Shown: positions 9,064-20,507, numbered from the stretch's first letter. The stretch is DNA of 64,000 nucleotides from Pantoea cypripedii (GCF_002095535.1 NZ_MLJI01000001.1:3326800-3390799); one strand, 5' to 3'. The notes: generated from the letters alone by a model not told the origin. Translations and numbers: made by a program.

Positions 9064-11607
9064 ATGGACTTCACCGCCCATACGCCCATGATGCAGCAGT
9101 ACCTGCGTCTGAAGGCCGATCATCCTGATATCCTGCTGTTCTATCGCATGGGTGATTTTTATGAGCTGTTTTACGATGACGCAAAGCGCGCTTCACAGCT
9201 GCTGGAAATCTCACTCACCAAACGCGGTGCGTCCGCAGGCGAACCCATTCCCATGGCTGGCGTTCCCTATCACGCGGTTGAGGGCTATCTGGCGAAACTG
9301 GTCCAGTTAGGTGAGTCGGTGGCGATTTGTGAGCAAATTGGTGATCCCGCGCTGAGCAAAGGCCCGGTAGAACGCAAAGTGGTGCGTATTGTCACCCCCG
9401 GCACCATCAGCGATGAGGCATTGTTGCAGGAGCGCCAGGATAACCTGCTGGCAGCCATTTTTCAGAGCCAGCGCGGGTTTGGCTTTGCCACGCTGGATAT
9501 CAGTTCCGGGCGGTTCCGGTTAAGCGAACCCGGCGATCTGGAAACCATGGCCGCCGAATTGCAACGCACCAATCCGGCTGAATTGCTCTACCCCGAAGAT
9601 TTTCAGGCGATGCCGCTCATTGATCAGCGCCGTGGTCTGCGCCGCCGTCCGCTCTGGGAATATGAAATCGATACCGCGCGCCAGCAGTTGAATCTGCAAT
9701 TTGGCACGCGCGATCTCAATGGGTTTGGCGTCGAACAGGCGCATCTGGCACTGCGCGCGGCAGGTTGTCTGCTGCAATATGTCAAAGACACCCAGCGCAC
9801 CTCCCTGCCCCATATCCGCTCGCTCAGCATGGAGCGTCAGCAGGATAGCGTGATAATGGATGCTGCCACGCGCCGCAACCTCGAAATCACACAGAATCTG
9901 GCCGGAGGGACAGAAAACACCCTCGCTGCGGTTCTGGATAAAACCGTTACTCCGATGGGCAGCCGCATGCTGAAACGCTGGCTGCATATGCCATTGCGTG
10001 ATGTCGCAACCATTGCACGTCGTCAGCAATCCATTGCGGAATTACAGGCGCACAGCGAAGAGTTACAACCCGTGTTACGCCAGGTTGGCGATCTGGAACG
10101 TATCCTCGCCCGTCTGGCGCTGCGCACCGCCCGCCCACGCGATCTGGCCCGTATGCGCCACGCTTTTCAGCAGTTGCCGGAACTGAATGCCTTACTGGAA
10201 CAGGCCGAGGCTCCTCAACTGATTCAGCTGCGTACGCAGATGGGGGATTTCAGTGAACTGCGCGAACTGCTGGAGCAGGCAATTATTGAGTCTCCGCCGG
10301 TATTAGTCCGTGACGGAGGTGTGATTGCACCCGGTTATAACGCGGAACTCGACGAGTGGCGCGCACTGGCGGATGGGGCCACCGATTATCTCGATCGTCT
10401 TGAAATCCGCGAACGGGAAAAACTCGGGCTGGATACCCTTAAAGTCGGCTTTAACGCCATTCATGGCTATTACATCCAGGTCAGTCGTGGTCAGAGCCAT
10501 CTGGTACCCATCCACTACGTGCGCCGTCAGACGCTGAAGAATGCTGAACGCTACATCATTCCAGAACTGAAAGAGTATGAAGACAAGGTCCTGACCTCAA
10601 AAGGTAAAGCGCTGACGCTGGAGAAAGGCCTTTACGACGAGCTGTTCGATCGCCTGCTGCCGCACCTGGAAGCGCTGCAATTAAGTGCTGCCGCACTGGC
10701 CGAGCTTGATGTGCTGGCTAACCTGGCGGAACGTGCCTGGACGCTCAATTATTGCCGTCCGGTGCTCCAGGATAAAGCCGGTATCCGCATCACCGGCGGT
10801 CGTCACCCGGTTGTTGAGCAGGTGCTGAAAGAACCCTTTATCGCGAATCCATTATCGCTCTCCACCCAGCGTCGCATGCTGATTATCACCGGCCCGAATA
10901 TGGGGGGTAAAAGCACTTATATGCGCCAGGCGGCATTGATCGCGCTGATGGCGTGGATCGGCAGCTTTGTTCCGGCTGAGGAAACGGTGATTGGCCCCAT
11001 TGATCGCATTTTTACTCGCGTAGGTGCGGCTGACGATTTGGCCTCAGGACGTTCCACCTTTATGGTGGAAATGACCGAAACCGCCAATATCCTGCACAAC
11101 GCCACCGAGAACAGCCTGGTGCTGATGGATGAGATTGGCCGCGGCACCTCAACCTATGATGGCCTGTCGCTGGCCTGGGCCTGCGCCGAAAGCCTGGCCA
11201 ACCGCATTAAAGCGATGACGTTGTTCGCTACCCACTATTTCGAGCTGACCACGCTGCCAGAAAAAATGGAAGGTGTGGTTAACGTGCATCTCGATGCCGT
11301 GGAACATGGTGACACCATCGCCTTTATGCACAGCGTCCAGGATGGTGCAGCCAGTAAAAGTTACGGTCTTGCTGTGGCGGCGTTGGCCGGTGTACCGAAA
11401 GAAGTTATCAAACGTGCACGCCATAAATTGAAGGAACTGGAAGCCCTTTCAGGCAGCTCAGCAGCCTCGACGGTGGAGGGTGCGCAGCTGCCGCTCCTGG
11501 TAGCAGACACGTCACCGGCAGTTGAGGCACTGGAAGCGCTCGATCCCGATACCCTGACACCACGTCAGGCGCTGGAGTGGATCTATCGTCTGAAAACGCT
11601 GGTGTAG
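9064..11607 (+). CDS. mutS: DNA mismatch repair ATPase MutS
   Basis: MutS dimers recognise mismatches and small loops and recruit MutL/MutH. The 847-residue product (853 in E. coli) has the mismatch-wedging Phe-X-Glu motif in GDFYELF (about 30-36), connector, lever and clamp domains, then the ABC-type ATPase: Walker [10 protein letters not shown] (about 606-614), signature region [16 protein letters not shown] and Walker [17 protein letters not shown]. The C-terminal tetramerisation tail [19 protein letters not shown] end is present. I chose ATG 9064 ([10 protein letters not shown]) because AAAGGAG lies 8 bases upstream; in-frame ATGs at 9028 and 9049 are possible but fit the family start less well. 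It converges on rpoS. Confidence 0.98.
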   Translation: MDFTAHTPMMQQYLRLKADHPDILLFYRMGDFYELFYDDAKRASQLLEISLTKRGASAGEPIPMAGVPYHAVEGYLAKLVQLGESVAICEQIGDPALSKGPVERKVVRIVTPGTISDEALLQERQDNLLAAIFQSQRGFGFATLDISSGRFRLSEPGDLETMAAELQRTNPAELLYPEDFQAMPLIDQRRGLRRRPLWEYEIDTARQQLNLQFGTRDLNGFGVEQAHLALRAAGCLLQYVKDTQRTSLPHIRSLSMERQQDSVIMDAATRRNLEITQNLAGGTENTLAAVLDKTVTPMGSRMLKRWLHMPLRDVATIARRQQSIAELQAHSEELQPVLRQVGDLERILARLALRTARPRDLARMRHAFQQLPELNALLEQAEAPQLIQLRTQMGDFSELRELLEQAIIESPPVLVRDGGVIAPGYNAELDEWRALADGATDYLDRLEIREREKLGLDTLKVGFNAIHGYYIQVSRGQSHLVPIHYVRRQTLKNAERYIIPELKEYEDKVLTSKGKALTLEKGLYDELFDRLLPHLEALQLSAAALAELDVLANLAERAWTLNYCRPVLQDKAGIRITGGRHPVVEQVLKEPFIANPLSLSTQRRMLIITGPNMGGKSTYMRQAALIALMAWIGSFVPAEETVIGPIDRIFTRVGAADDLASGRSTFMVEMTETANILHNATENSLVLMDEIGRGTSTYDGLSLAWACAESLANRIKAMTLFATHYFELTTLPEKMEGVVNVHLDAVEHGDTIAFMHSVQDGAASKSYGLAVAALAGVPKEVIKRARHKLKELEALSGSSAASTVEGAQLPLLVADTSPAVEALEALDPDTLTPRQALEWIYRLKTLV

Positions 11608-11613
11608 AAGCAG

Positions 11614-11642
11614 CAGGATGGTGGCAGCTCGTCACCATCCTG
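11614..11642 (+). terminator. Hairpin just after mutS
   Basis: CAGGATGGTG (11614-11623) and CACCATCCTG (11633-11642) form a perfect 10-bp stem directly after the mutS stop codon. It is not followed by a T run. It may act with the stronger hairpin 20 bases further on, or protect the mutS 3' end. Confidence 0.45.
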
Positions 11643-11653
11643 AATGACAGGCA

Positions 11654-11686
11654 TAAAAAAACGGTGACCAGATGGTCACCGTTTTT
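11654..11686. terminator. Bidirectional terminator between mutS and rpoS
   Basis: A perfect 10-bp stem (ACGGTGACCA 11661-11670, TGGTCACCGT 11673-11682) is flanked by A7 on the left and T5 on the right, so it should stop transcription from both mutS (+) and rpoS (-). Confidence 0.9.
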
Positions 11687-11702
11687 ATGTAGCGATTACG
11701 GT

Positions 11703-12695
11703 TTATTCACGAAACAGTGCTTCGATATTCAGGCCCTGAGTTTGCAGGATTTCACGCAAACGACGTAGACCTTCAACCTGAATCTGACGGACACGCTCAC
11801 GGGTCAAACCGATTTCGCGGCCAACATCTTCCAGCGTTGCCGCTTCATAGCCCAACAGGCCGAAACGACGCGCCAGCACTTCACGCTGCTTGGCATTGAG
11901 TTCAAACAACCACTTAACGATGCTTTGTTTCATATCATCGTCCTGCGTGGTGTCTTCCGGGCCGTTATCTTTTTCATCGGCCAGGATGTCCAGCAACGCT
12001 TTTTCGGAATCACCACCGAGTGGCGTATCAACCGAGGTAATGCGCTCGTTGAGACGCAGCATACGGCTTACATCATCAACCGGTTTATCCAGCTGCTCGG
12101 CGATCTCTTCAGCACTCGGCTCATGATCGAGCTTGTGAGAAAGTTCACGCGCAGTACGCAGATAAACATTCAACTCTTTAACAATGTGGATAGGCAGACG
12201 AATGGTACGGGTTTGGTTCATGATCGCCCGTTCAATGGTCTGACGAATCCACCAGGTGGCGTAAGTCGAGAAGCGGAACCCACGTTCCGGGTCAAACTTC
12301 TCTACTGCGCGAATCAGGCCGAGATTCCCCTCTTCAATCAGGTCAAGCAGAGCCAGACCACGATTGCTATACCGACGGGCAATCTTGACCACCAGGCGCA
12401 GGTTACTTTCAATCATGCGGCGGCGAGAAGGAATGTCGCCTCGTAATGCGCGGCGGGCAAAGAACACCTCTTCTTCCGCCGTTAATAATGGAGAATAACC
12501 AATTTCTCCGAGGTAGAGCTGCGTCGCATCCAAAACGCGTTGCGTCGCACCCTGTGACAACAACTCTTCTTCCGCTACATCGTTATCACCAGGTTCGTTC
12601 TCAACGAGAGCCTTCTCATCAAAAACCTCAGCTCCGTTCTCCTCGAATTCCGCATCTTCGTGTAACTCGTTAACTTTCAGCGTATTCTGGCTCAT
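11703..12695 (-). CDS. rpoS: RNA polymerase sigma factor RpoS
   Basis: RpoS is the stationary-phase and general-stress sigma factor. The 330-residue product is the same length as E. coli RpoS. Sigma region 1.2 ([30 protein letters not shown]), region 2 with the -10 recognition segment [19 protein letters not shown], region 3, and region 4 with the helix-turn-helix [28 protein letters not shown] are all intact. The residue corresponding to K173, important for RssB-directed ClpXP proteolysis, falls in the conserved DHEPS/region 2.5-3.0 area, but I did not verify it. The main promoter is expected inside nlpD by analogy with E. coli, giving a long structured leader (see the leader feature). AGGAG lies 7 bases before the ATG. 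Confidence 0.99.
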   Translation of the reverse strand: MSQNTLKVNELHEDAEFEENGAEVFDEKALVENEPGDNDVAEEELLSQGATQRVLDATQLYLGEIGYSPLLTAEEEVFFARRALRGDIPSRRRMIESNLRLVVKIARRYSNRGLALLDLIEEGNLGLIRAVEKFDPERGFRFSTYATWWIRQTIERAIMNQTRTIRLPIHIVKELNVYLRTARELSHKLDHEPSAEEIAEQLDKPVDDVSRMLRLNERITSVDTPLGGDSEKALLDILADEKDNGPEDTTQDDDMKQSIVKWLFELNAKQREVLARRFGLLGYEAATLEDVGREIGLTRERVRQIQVEGLRRLREILQTQGLNIEALFRE

Positions 12696-12788
12696 AAGCG
12701 GCTCCTACCCGTGATCCAAGGGCAGAACACCTGGGTTCTGCCGGATTATCGTTGCGGTAAGTAACGCAACGGATTTACGGATTTCCCC
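12696..12788 (-). promoter_or_regulatory. Conserved rpoS mRNA leader (translation control region)
   Basis: The 3' part of the rpoS leader is strongly conserved with E. coli. A stem GGCAGAAC (12721-12728) / GTTCTGCC (12735-12742) lies just upstream of the AGGAG site. A second stem GTTGCG/CGCAAC spans 12751-12770 and the nlpD stop codon. The segment GGGGAAATCCGTAA (12775-12788 on the minus strand) corresponds to the region that in E. coli is targeted by small RNAs such as DsrA. The structure is seen; regulation by Hfq-dependent RNAs is inferred from E. coli. Confidence 0.7.
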
Positions 12789-13834
12789 TTGTAACGAATT
12801 TCAAAATGCAATCTTACTGAACTGGTTCCGGTGCTACCCATGGTAGCGATTTTTTGCCCAGCTTTAACTTCCTGTTGTTCCCGGACCAGCATAGTGTCGT
12901 TATGGGCGTACGCACTCAGGTAGTCATCATTGTGTTTGATGATGATTAAATTACCGTACCCACGGAGCGCGTTGCCTGCGTATACCACCCTACCCGAAGC
13001 AGTGGCGACAACAGGTTGTCCACGCGAACCGGCGATATCGATCCCTTTGTTTCCGCCTTCCGCAGCGGAGAAGTTATCGATGATCTTCCCATCAGTCGGC
13101 CAACGCCAGCTTCCCACTGGGGTTGTGCTATCCGTTGTGCTGCTGACTGTGGGCGGTGCGATAACCGGAGCTGTGGTCGTTGCCACATTATTTGCCCCTT
13201 TCGACGGCAACAATTTGCTGCCTGAAGAATTACCCGAATCATCAGAATACGTAATAACAGGTTGCTGTGCAACCGGGGTCGATTTAATTTGCGAAGAACC
13301 CGGTGTAACGGGTACGCCGCCCTGAGTTGCATCGGCCGCAGTGATAGCGTTACCACCGGTAATTGACTGTCCGGATCCATTACCAACCTGCAACGTTTGC
13401 CCGGCGCTCAGGCTATACGGGGCGGCGATGTTGTTGCGTTGGGCCAAATCGCGAAAATCGTTGCCGGTAATCCAGGCGATATAGAACAGGGTATCGCCAC
13501 GCTTAACGGTGTAAGTCTCACCGCCATAACTACCTTTAGGAATATTCCCATAATTGCGGTTGTATACAATGTGACCATTTTGCGTCGTCACATTATCATT
13601 ACCACTAATCATTCCGCCCGACGCGGGCGCAGAAGGTACACCACCACTTAACATTCCGCCACGAGGCATGGCCGGTACACCGCCGCCTGAAGCGTCGCTC
13701 ATACCACCGTTTCCACCAATCTGACTAATGGGTGCCTGTGTGTTATCGCTGGAGCTACAGCCTGCCAGCCAGAAACCGACCACTGTCAGTGCCGCCAGAC
13801 GGCGTAATTGAAATATTGTGCTTCCCGTGCTCAT
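12746..13834 (-). CDS. nlpD: Murein hydrolase activator NlpD
   Basis: NlpD is an outer-membrane lipoprotein that activates the amidase AmiC at the division septum. The 362-residue product starts with a signal peptide and lipobox WLAGC (Cys26). A low-complexity Gly/Ser/Pro region follows, then a LysM peptidoglycan-binding domain ([29 protein letters not shown], about 105-145), a linker, and a degenerate M23/LytM domain at the C-terminus ([41 protein letters not shown]). The peptidase zinc ligands are incomplete (GIDIAG instead of HxG-D), as known for the non-catalytic NlpD. The rpoS promoter is expected within this gene. Confidence 0.96.
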   Translation of the reverse strand: MSTGSTIFQLRRLAALTVVGFWLAGCSSSDNTQAPISQIGGNGGMSDASGGGVPAMPRGGMLSGGVPSAPASGGMISGNDNVTTQNGHIVYNRNYGNIPKGSYGGETYTVKRGDTLFYIAWITGNDFRDLAQRNNIAAPYSLSAGQTLQVGNGSGQSITGGNAITAADATQGGVPVTPGSSQIKSTPVAQQPVITYSDDSGNSSGSKLLPSKGANNVATTTAPVIAPPTVSSTTDSTTPVGSWRWPTDGKIIDNFSAAEGGNKGIDIAGSRGQPVVATASGRVVYAGNALRGYGNLIIIKHNDDYLSAYAHNDTMLVREQQEVKAGQKIATMGSTGTSSVRLHFEIRYKGKSVNPLRYLPQR

Positions 13835-13995
13835 TGATCCCCCGTGATGGCAATCCTGGATATAACTGTGACTGCGTTAGCCGCATTTTACACTGCGTAA
13901 TGCGTCCGAAACGGCCTTTCGCTTTGATTAACAAGGATAGTAGCAAGATCAACTGCGCCATGCTATGTAACAGTTGTGAACAAGTACGAAGCGCT

Positions 13996-14622
13996 TTAGG
14001 CCAGATCGCCCTGAACTAAAGGCACAAAGCGGACGGGTTCGATGATCTCTTCAATCATCTCATCCCCCTGGCGACGCAGACGTTTCAACACTTGCTGATC
14101 TTCTCCAACCGGCAGCACCATTCTGCCGCCATCGCGCAATTGCGCTATCAGCGCAGTCGGAATTTCAGGTGGTGCTGCGGTGACGATAATGGCATCGAAC
14201 GGACCGCGTGCCGCCCATCCCTGCCAGCCATCACCGTGGCGAGTGGAAACATTATGGAGATCGAGCTGCTTCAGGCGGCGTTTCGCCTGCCACTGCAACC
14301 CTTTGATGCGTTCAACGGAATAAACGTGGTTAACAAGATGGGCCAGAATAGCAGTCTGATAGCCGGAGCCGGTGCCGATTTCCAGCACACACGCATCAGC
14401 ATTTAACTCAAGCAGCGCTGTCATCCGCGCCACCATATAAGGCTGTGAAATGGTTTGCCCGCTGCCAATCGGCAGTGCGACATTGTCCCAGGCTTTGTGT
14501 TCGAAGGCTTCGTCGATAAAACGCTCACGCGGCACATCAGCGATGGCTTTCAGCAGATGTTCATCATGGATGCCCTGCGCGCGCAGTTGCGCCAGCAGGG
14601 TTTCGACGCGCCGACTCACCAT
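13996..14622 (-). CDS. pcm: Protein-L-isoaspartate O-methyltransferase
   Basis: Pcm methylates L-isoaspartyl residues in aged proteins using S-adenosylmethionine, initiating their repair. The product is 208 residues, as in E. coli. The SAM motif [16 protein letters not shown] (about 77-92), the family signature [16 protein letters not shown], and the C-terminal [11 protein letters not shown] are present. I placed the start at ATG 14622 ([10 protein letters not shown]), ten codons inside the longest frame, because homology begins there. The start overlaps the end of surE by 7 bases, indicating translational coupling in a surE-pcm-nlpD-rpoS transcription unit. Its link with stationary-phase survival genes is a conserved arrangement. 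Confidence 0.96.
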   Translation of the reverse strand: MVSRRVETLLAQLRAQGIHDEHLLKAIADVPRERFIDEAFEHKAWDNVALPIGSGQTISQPYMVARMTALLELNADACVLEIGTGSGYQTAILAHLVNHVYSVERIKGLQWQAKRRLKQLDLHNVSTRHGDGWQGWAARGPFDAIIVTAAPPEIPTALIAQLRDGGRMVLPVGEDQQVLKRLRRQGDEMIEEIIEPVRFVPLVQGDLA

Positions 14623-15377
14623 GCCAAATCCACCTCCGCCTGGGTCAGCCATTCGCTTAACACCAACTGCGCCGCTGGAGCGGTCAGGTCAACATGCAAT
14701 GCGGTGATGGAAACGTAACCGGCATCAACTGCCGCAAAATCGGTATCCGGACCCGCATCCAGCTTTTCGCCCGGCGGCCCGATCCAGTACAGGGTGTTAC
14801 CACGCGGATCCTGCTGACGAATCACCTGATCGGCCGGATGTCGGCTGCCACAACGCGTCACGCGGAAGCCTTTCACTTCTGACAGGGGTAAATCAGGTAC
14901 GTTGATATTCAGGATGCGGCCGGTACGCAGCGGCTCACGCGTCAGGGCGCGCAGCAACGCGCAGGTCACTGCAGCTGCGGTGGCGTAATGCTGATGACCA
15001 TTAAGGGAGACGGCCAGTGCCGGTAACCCGAGATGGCGTCCCTCCATGGCAGCGGCGACGGTGCCAGAATAAATCACGTCATCACCGAGGTTTGGCCCGG
15101 CATTGATACCGGAAACCACGATATCCGGGCGCGGTTGCATCAGGGCATTTACCCCGAGAAACACGCAGTCAGTCGGTGTGCCCATCTGTACGGCGATATC
15201 GCCGTTTTCATGGGTAAAGGTACGAAGCGGTGTTTCAAGGGTCAGCGAGTTTGAGGCACCGCTCCGATTACGATCGGGTGCCACCACCTGCACTTCAGCA
15301 AACTGACGCAGTGCGCGCGCCAGTGTCTGAATGCCTGGAGCATGAATTCCGTCATCATTACTCAGCAATATCCGCAT
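14616..15377 (-). CDS. surE: 5'/3'-nucleotidase SurE
   Basis: SurE is a metal-dependent nucleotidase acting on 5'- and 3'-nucleoside monophosphates and short polyphosphate, tied to stationary-phase survival. The product is 253 residues. The acidic metal site is visible at the N-terminus as [10 protein letters not shown] (Asp8, Asp9), with [10 protein letters not shown] (around Ser39) and [25 protein letters not shown] (around Asn96) completing the site. The start is the ATG at 15377; the longer open frame adds 15 residues with no family support. It overlaps truD by 20 bases and pcm by 7, a tightly coupled operon. Confidence 0.96.
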   Translation of the reverse strand: MRILLSNDDGIHAPGIQTLARALRQFAEVQVVAPDRNRSGASNSLTLETPLRTFTHENGDIAVQMGTPTDCVFLGVNALMQPRPDIVVSGINAGPNLGDDVIYSGTVAAAMEGRHLGLPALAVSLNGHQHYATAAAVTCALLRALTREPLRTGRILNINVPDLPLSEVKGFRVTRCGSRHPADQVIRQQDPRGNTLYWIGPPGEKLDAGPDTDFAAVDAGYVSITALHVDLTAPAAQLVLSEWLTQAEVDLAW

Positions 15378-16401
15378 CGTTACCTTCTTGTTGGAGAAGC
15401 TCACGCACCACGCTGGTGGCATAGCTGCCCGCAGGCAGCCAGAACTCCATCTCCAGCGTCACATCATCCCACCAGTTCCAGCGCAACGCTTTCGGCACCA
15501 CGCGCATTGCACGTCGTGCCGCATCAACACGTTCACGCTCAAGCAGTGTAATCAATTCTGCCGCACCTGCCAGGCTCTGCTGTTCAAATTCAAGCGCTTC
15601 CGCCTGGGTGCCCCAGCCACCTCGTCCGGCTAATGGGGCAGTGATGCGCAGTTCATCCTGGTCCACGCGCTGTTGCAGCTCAGCCAGTTCTTCGGCCTGC
15701 GCCACAAACCAGCTACCACGCCCGGTCAGCTGTAATGCATCACCGCTGATGACTGCGTCCAGGCAATTGTCACGCTGTAAGCGGGCGCTGGTCACCTGAT
15801 TAAACAGATGGCTGCGCGTCGCCGAAAGCAGCAGGCCTTTTTTGTTACGATCGCGTGGGCGAAAGCTATCCTGCGCCCACTGCCGGGCCTGCGTCAGATT
15901 ATTACCCTCGCGCCCGAAACGCTGCTCGCCAAAATAATTCGGCACACCGCTTTTCTGAATTTTCTGTAAACGCTGTTCCACCTCAGTGCGATCCGAAATT
16001 TGACGGATCACCAGGCGAAACGCATTTCCCGCCAGCGCACCGGTACGTAGTTTACGCTTGTGGCGCACCACCTGCAGGATTTCCACGCCTTCAAGCTGAA
16101 ATTCAGACAGATCAGGCATAGCGTTACCCGGTAGACGGAAACAAAGCGTCTGTTCCGTCACCGCATGGCGGTCCTTCATCCCGGCGTAGCTGAGATCGCG
16201 CACGTGCACACCTAAAAATTTCGCCAGCGCTTCCGCGACGAAACGGGTGTTGCACCCGATTTTACGGATACGCACCAATAGCTGCTCACCTTCACCATCA
16301 TAGGGATAACCGAGATCCTCAATCACGACAAAATCTTCCGGATTGGCTTTGATCACCCCGGTCGCGCGTGGTTCGCCATGCAGGTACAGCAATTCACTCA
16401 T
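15358..16401 (-). CDS. truD: tRNA pseudouridine(13) synthase TruD
   Basis: TruD makes pseudouridine at position 13 of tRNA-Glu. The 347-residue product has the TruD catalytic aspartate in [14 protein letters not shown] (about residue 80), the [13 protein letters not shown] block, and the conserved [20 protein letters not shown] segment. It begins 4 bases inside the end of ispF (ATG at 16399-16401) and ends 20 bases inside surE, so ispF-truD-surE-pcm translate as a coupled set. The TRUD insertion domain appears complete. Confidence 0.96.
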   Translation of the reverse strand: MSELLYLHGEPRATGVIKANPEDFVVIEDLGYPYDGEGEQLLVRIRKIGCNTRFVAEALAKFLGVHVRDLSYAGMKDRHAVTEQTLCFRLPGNAMPDLSEFQLEGVEILQVVRHKRKLRTGALAGNAFRLVIRQISDRTEVEQRLQKIQKSGVPNYFGEQRFGREGNNLTQARQWAQDSFRPRDRNKKGLLLSATRSHLFNQVTSARLQRDNCLDAVISGDALQLTGRGSWFVAQAEELAELQQRVDQDELRITAPLAGRGGWGTQAEALEFEQQSLAGAAELITLLERERVDAARRAMRVVPKALRWNWWDDVTLEMEFWLPAGSYATSVVRELLQQEGNDADIAE

Positions 16402-16883
16402 GCCGTTTCTGCCTTAACCAGTAGCGCAACCGCTTCACAGGCAATGCCTTCGCCGCGCCCGGTAAAACCCAGTTTTTCTGTCGTCGTGGCTTTGACGTTG
16501 ACCTGATCCATATGGCAACCAAGATCTTCGGCGATATTCACGCGCATTTGCGGGACGTGCGGCAGCATCTTCGGTGCCTGGGCAATGATGGTGACATCCA
16601 CATTACCAATCTGGTAACCCTTCTGCTGGATACGACGCCAGGCTTCACGCAGCAGGCCACGGCTGTCCGCGCCTTTATAAGCAGGATCGGTATCAGGAAA
16701 CAATTTGCCGATATCGCCCATCGCCACCGCCCCCAGCAGGGCGTCAGTCAGCGCATGTAACGCCACATCACCATCAGAATGCGCAATAAAACCCTGTTCG
16801 AAGGGAACTCGCACCCCGCCAATCACCAGAGGCCCCTCGCCTCCGAAGGCGTGCACGTCAAAACCGTGGCCGATACGCATCAT
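16398..16883 (-). CDS. ispF: 2-C-methyl-D-erythritol 2,4-cyclodiphosphate synthase
   Basis: IspF converts CDP-ME 2-phosphate to the cyclic diphosphate MEcPP in the non-mevalonate isoprenoid pathway; it acts as a homotrimer with active-site zinc. The 161-residue product shows the metal ligands in [11 protein letters not shown] and [17 protein letters not shown], and the [25 protein letters not shown] signature. Two adjacent ATG codons are possible starts (16883 and 16880). I took 16883, whose ATGA overlaps the ispD stop and which follows AGGAG. IspD and IspF act close together in the pathway, matching their coupling. Confidence 0.97.
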   Translation of the reverse strand: MMRIGHGFDVHAFGGEGPLVIGGVRVPFEQGFIAHSDGDVALHALTDALLGAVAMGDIGKLFPDTDPAYKGADSRGLLREAWRRIQQKGYQIGNVDVTIIAQAPKMLPHVPQMRVNIAEDLGCHMDQVNVKATTTEKLGFTGRGEGIACEAVALLVKAETA

Positions 16884-17596
16884 GCGCTCTCCTGTAACTG
16901 AATCTGGGTAAGATAGAAGGCCGCCAGCGCCAGGTCTTCTGGCCGCGTCACCTTGATGTTATCACTGCGACCGCTCACCAGTTCGGGATGGTAGCCGCAG
17001 TATTCCAGTGCCGATGCCTCATCGGTAATGGTCGCCCCTTCATTAAGGGCGCGCGTCAGGCAGGCCATCAGCAATGCATGAGGGAAGAATTGCGGCGTCA
17101 GCGCATGCCATAAATTTTCACGCTCGACGGTATGCGCAATGGCCGCTTTGCCCGGTTCGGCACGCTTCATGGTGTCACGCACCGGTGCCGCCAGAATCGC
17201 CCCCACTTTACTGTGCTGACGCACGGCCAGCAGGCGTGCTAAATCATCGGGATGCAGGCACGGACGCGCCGCGTCATGCACCAGCACCCACTCCCCCTGC
17301 TTCACTGCCTGCAACCCCGCCAGCACGGACTCAGCGCGCGTATCGCCGCCGGTGACACGCAGCACGCGGGCATCCTGCGCCAGCGGCAAGGTGTCAAACC
17401 AGCCGTCATCGGGGCCGATGGCGACCACCACCTGTTTTACGGCAGGATGCGCCAGCAACCGCGCGACGCTGTGTTCAAGAAGGGTGAATTGACCGATGGT
17501 CAGATACTGTTTCGGGCAGGCCGCCTGCATGCGGCTGCCAATACCGGCAGCGGGCACTACGGCGATCACATCCGCAGAGGAAGAAAGGTTGTTCAT
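16880..17596 (-). CDS. ispD: 2-C-methyl-D-erythritol 4-phosphate cytidylyltransferase
   Basis: IspD transfers CMP from CTP to methylerythritol 4-phosphate, the third step of the non-mevalonate isoprenoid pathway. The product is 238 residues. The nucleotide-binding start [20 protein letters not shown] (about 14-33, with the Arg and Lys of the active site), [11 protein letters not shown] and the [12 protein letters not shown] segment are typical. It follows ftsB by 3 bases and overlaps ispF by 4, so ftsB-ispD-ispF-truD-surE-pcm form one run on the minus strand. Confidence 0.97.
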   Translation of the reverse strand: MNNLSSSADVIAVVPAAGIGSRMQAACPKQYLTIGQFTLLEHSVARLLAHPAVKQVVVAIGPDDGWFDTLPLAQDARVLRVTGGDTRAESVLAGLQAVKQGEWVLVHDAARPCLHPDDLARLLAVRQHSKVGAILAAPVRDTMKRAEPGKAAIAHTVERENLWHALTPQFFPHALLMACLTRALNEGATITDEASALEYCGYHPELVSGRSDNIKVTRPEDLALAAFYLTQIQLQESA

Positions 17597-17599
17597 GGT

Positions 17600-17917
17600 T
17601 TATCGTTGTTGATTTTGCGCAGCTTGTTGCGCGTTACGTTTGTTCTGGTCCGGCACCAGACGATAGAAGGTTTCACCGGGCTTGATCATGCCCAGTTCAT
17701 TGCGTGCGCGTTCCTCGATAGCCTCAGAACCACCGTTGAGATCGTCAATTTCGGCGAACAGCTGATCGTTACGCGCTTTGAGTTTGGCGTTATTCGCCTG
17801 TTGTGACGCGACGTCATCATTAACGCGCGTATAGTCATGAATCCCGTTCTTACCCAGCCACAACGAATATTGAAGCCAGCCGAGCAGTACGAGTAGCAAT
17901 AACGTCAGTTTTCCCAT
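17600..17917 (-). CDS. ftsB: Cell division protein FtsB
   Basis: FtsB forms the FtsQLB complex that links early and late divisome proteins and helps activate septal wall synthesis. The 105-residue product has a short N-terminal cytoplasmic part, one transmembrane segment ([18 protein letters not shown], residues 3-20), and a periplasmic coiled coil ([31 protein letters not shown]). The conserved [21 protein letters not shown] block at 68-90 matches E. coli FtsB, which is 103 residues. It heads the isoprenoid/tRNA/survival gene run. Confidence 0.96.
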   Translation of the reverse strand: MGKLTLLLLVLLGWLQYSLWLGKNGIHDYTRVNDDVASQQANNAKLKARNDQLFAEIDDLNGGSEAIEERARNELGMIKPGETFYRLVPDQNKRNAQQAAQNQQR

Positions 17918-18089
17918 CCCCGCCCCCTGAAAAACGGCTCAATCATCCCATAACTTCGCGCCGGACTCCACTCCAGCAGCGAAAATGCCGTTCACAGGCG
18001 TTTGTCCGTACAAATAATGACGCAGATGATGAGAACATCGGCAGGTAAAGTTTTGTAACCAGCCGACGCGTTTGCACATCAGGCACAGC

Positions 18090-18410
18090 TTACCAGCCGG
18101 AGAGAAATGAGAAGAGTAGCCAAAACAGGCACACCACCACGATTGCCGTGACCACCCCACTCCAGAACAAATGACCACGCAGCATCAGGCTGAAGACAAT
18201 ACCAATCAGCACCGAAACCGGCAGCAAGGCGAGGAAGAATGGCCAGGTATAGAGGAAGAAGAACAGCGTATTGGAGCCGTAGAGCAGAAACGGAATTGCC
18301 AGAGCGCACCAGTACGAGAGAAAACCAATCACACCACCCGGTAACGACGAGCGCGGCTCATCCTGGGGGAGTTCATCTTTGCGTGCCAGCATAGGGGTAA
18401 CGTTCTGCAT
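18090..18410 (-). CDS. ygbE: DUF3561 inner-membrane protein YgbE
   Basis: This 106-residue protein of unknown function is recognised from E. coli YgbE (DUF3561). It has three predicted membrane segments: GGVIGFLSYWCALAIPFLLYG (about 25-45), NTLFFFLYTWPFFLALLPVSVLIGIVF (about 47-73) and a C-terminal one about 83-104. The block YGSNTLFFFLYTWPFFLALLPV is the most conserved part. Its position between cysC and ftsB is conserved in enterobacteria, and it may be co-transcribed at the tail of the cys operon. The 172 bases between it and ftsB hold nothing recognisable. Confidence 0.9.
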   Translation of the reverse strand: MQNVTPMLARKDELPQDEPRSSLPGGVIGFLSYWCALAIPFLLYGSNTLFFFLYTWPFFLALLPVSVLIGIVFSLMLRGHLFWSGVVTAIVVVCLFWLLFSFLSGW

Positions 18411-18464
18411 AGAGTTCCTGTTGACGCGAAGCGCGGCAAACCGTAATGATTTGCCGCTGTCTAT

Positions 18465-19070
18465 TCAGGATCTGATGATATCGCGGTGGCGCAGCAGGTC
18501 TAACAATTGGGCGGTCAGTTTTGTAACCAATTGTTCACCATCCAGGTGGATTGCAGGCGATTCCGGTGCCTCATAAACGCTGTCGATGCCGGTGAAATTG
18601 CGCAGTTCTCCGGCACGGGCTTTTTTATACAATCCTTTCGGATCGCGTGCTTCACACACCGCCAGCGGCGTATCGACAAACACTTCAACAAACTGGCCCT
18701 CGGCCAGCAGGTCGCGCACCATCTGGCGCTCAGCACGATGCGGGGAAATAAAGGCGGTCAGCACCACCAGCCCCGCATCCACCATCAGTTTTGCCACTTC
18801 ACCGACGCGACGAATATTTTCTTTACGATCGTCATCGCTGAAGCCGAGGTCACGGCATAAGCCGTGACGCACATTGTCACCATCCAGCAGATAGGTACTG
18901 ACGCCCAGACGATGCAACGCCTGCTCCACTGCACCTGCCACCGTGGATTTTCCCGAGCCGGACAGACCGGTAAACCACAGCACCACGCCCTGATGACCAT
19001 GCTGCTGCTCACGCTCAGCGCGCGTCACCGGATGGTCATGCCACACCACGTTTTCATCGTGTTGCGCCAT
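18465..19070 (-). CDS. cysC: Adenylylsulfate kinase CysC
   Basis: CysC phosphorylates adenosine 5'-phosphosulfate (APS) to PAPS, the second step of sulfate activation. The product is 201 residues, as in E. coli. Walker A is [11 protein letters not shown] (about 33-43), with [28 protein letters not shown], the phosphoserine-loop region [11 protein letters not shown], and the [25 protein letters not shown] block. It starts at the cysN stop codon (1-base overlap), the last cys gene of the cysGDNC run. Confidence 0.98.
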   Translation of the reverse strand: MAQHDENVVWHDHPVTRAEREQQHGHQGVVLWFTGLSGSGKSTVAGAVEQALHRLGVSTYLLDGDNVRHGLCRDLGFSDDDRKENIRRVGEVAKLMVDAGLVVLTAFISPHRAERQMVRDLLAEGQFVEVFVDTPLAVCEARDPKGLYKKARAGELRNFTGIDSVYEAPESPAIHLDGEQLVTKLTAQLLDLLRHRDIIRS

Positions 19071-20497
19071 TACTGACCACCCAGCAAGTCGCGTGCATTC
19101 CAGTGTGGGAAATGACGACGAACCAACGCATTCAGTTCCAGCTCAAAGTCACTGTACTGACCAACCTCAGCGCGGCTGGCGCTTTGCGGTTCTTCAATCA
19201 TGCCCGCGCCAACGGTGACGTTGCTCAGACGATCAATAAAAATCATGCCGCCAGTGACCGGGTTCTGGCGATACTGATCCAGCACCATCGGTTCATCGAA
19301 GGTCACTTCCACCAGCCCGATACCGTTCAGCGGCAGGCTGTCAGCGCTGCGTTTTTCCAGCGTGTTGATCTCAACCTGATGAATCACTTTTTCCACGCGG
19401 CCACGGGCTTTCTTACCGGCAATCTTCACATCGTAGCTCTGGCCTGGTTGCAACGGCTGCTCAGCCATCCACACCACGTTGACGGTGGCGGATTGCACCG
19501 ATTTCAGCTCCGCATCAGCGTCTACCAGCAGGTCGCCGCGACTGATGTCGATCTCATCTTTCAGCACCAGGGTGATAGCTTCGCCAGCGCCGGCCTCCGG
19601 CAAATCACCGTCAAAAGTGACGATGCGCGCGATAGTCGATTCCACACCCGACGGCAGCACTTTCACGCGCTGGCCCACTTTCACCACGCCTGACGCCAGC
19701 GTTCCGGCATAGCCGCGGAAATCGAGGTTCGGGCGGTTAACGTATTGCACCGGGAAGCGCATCGGCTGATGATCAACCACGCGGTTCAGCTCCACGGTTT
19801 CCAGCACATCCAGCAGCGTCGGGCCGCTATACCAAGGCATGCTCTCGCTCTGCGAGGCCACGTTATCCCCTTCCAGCGCCGACATCGGCACAAAGCGGAT
19901 ATCGAGGTCTTCCGGCAGCTGCGCTGCGAAATCGAGGTAATCCTGTTTGATCTGCTCAAACCTGTCCTGATTGAATGCCACCAGGTCCATCTTGTTGATC
20001 GCCACCACCAGATGCTTAATGCCCAGCAGCGTCGAGATAAAGCTGTGACGACGGGTCTGATCCAGCACGCCTTTACGGGCATCAATCAGCAGAATCGCCA
20101 GATCGCAGGTTGAGGCACCGGTCGCCATGTTGCGCGTGTACTGCTCGTGTCCGGGGGTGTCCGCGATAATGAATTTGCGCTTCTCGGTGGAGAAGTAACG
20201 GTAAGCCACGTCAATGGTGATGCCCTGCTCACGCTCGGCCTGCAAACCATCAACCAGCAGTGCCAGATCCAGTTTCTCGCCCTGCGTACCATGGCGTTTG
20301 CTGTCATTGTGCAGCGAAGAAAGCTGATCTTCATAGATCTGACGGGTATCGTGCAGCAAACGGCCAATCAGCGTACTTTTGCCGTCGTCCACGCTACCAC
20401 AGGTGAGGAAACGCAGCAGGCTTTTGTGTTGTTGCGCGGTCAGCCAGGCTTCCACGCCACCCTGATCGGCAATCTGTTGTGCAATAACGGTATTCAT
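19070..20497 (-). CDS. cysN: Sulfate adenylyltransferase subunit 1 (GTPase) CysN
   Basis: CysN is the regulatory GTPase of ATP sulfurylase; GTP hydrolysis drives APS formation by CysD. The product is 475 residues, the E. coli length. G motifs are clear: G1 [12 protein letters not shown] (about 34-45), switch [19 protein letters not shown], and NKMDLV. The rest is EF-Tu-like domains II and III. There is no fused APS kinase domain, since CysC is separate. It begins 10 bases after cysD and overlaps cysC by one base. Confidence 0.98.
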   Translation of the reverse strand: MNTVIAQQIADQGGVEAWLTAQQHKSLLRFLTCGSVDDGKSTLIGRLLHDTRQIYEDQLSSLHNDSKRHGTQGEKLDLALLVDGLQAEREQGITIDVAYRYFSTEKRKFIIADTPGHEQYTRNMATGASTCDLAILLIDARKGVLDQTRRHSFISTLLGIKHLVVAINKMDLVAFNQDRFEQIKQDYLDFAAQLPEDLDIRFVPMSALEGDNVASQSESMPWYSGPTLLDVLETVELNRVVDHQPMRFPVQYVNRPNLDFRGYAGTLASGVVKVGQRVKVLPSGVESTIARIVTFDGDLPEAGAGEAITLVLKDEIDISRGDLLVDADAELKSVQSATVNVVWMAEQPLQPGQSYDVKIAGKKARGRVEKVIHQVEINTLEKRSADSLPLNGIGLVEVTFDEPMVLDQYRQNPVTGGMIFIDRLSNVTVGAGMIEEPQSASRAEVGQYSDFELELNALVRRHFPHWNARDLLGGQ

Positions 20498-20507
20498 CTG
20501 CGTCTCC

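Noticed and set aside
18430..18459. GCGGCAAA/TTTGCCGC hairpin between cysC and ygbE
   Set aside because: A stem exists, but no T run follows on the minus strand, so I do not call a terminator; cysC-ygbE read-through seems possible.
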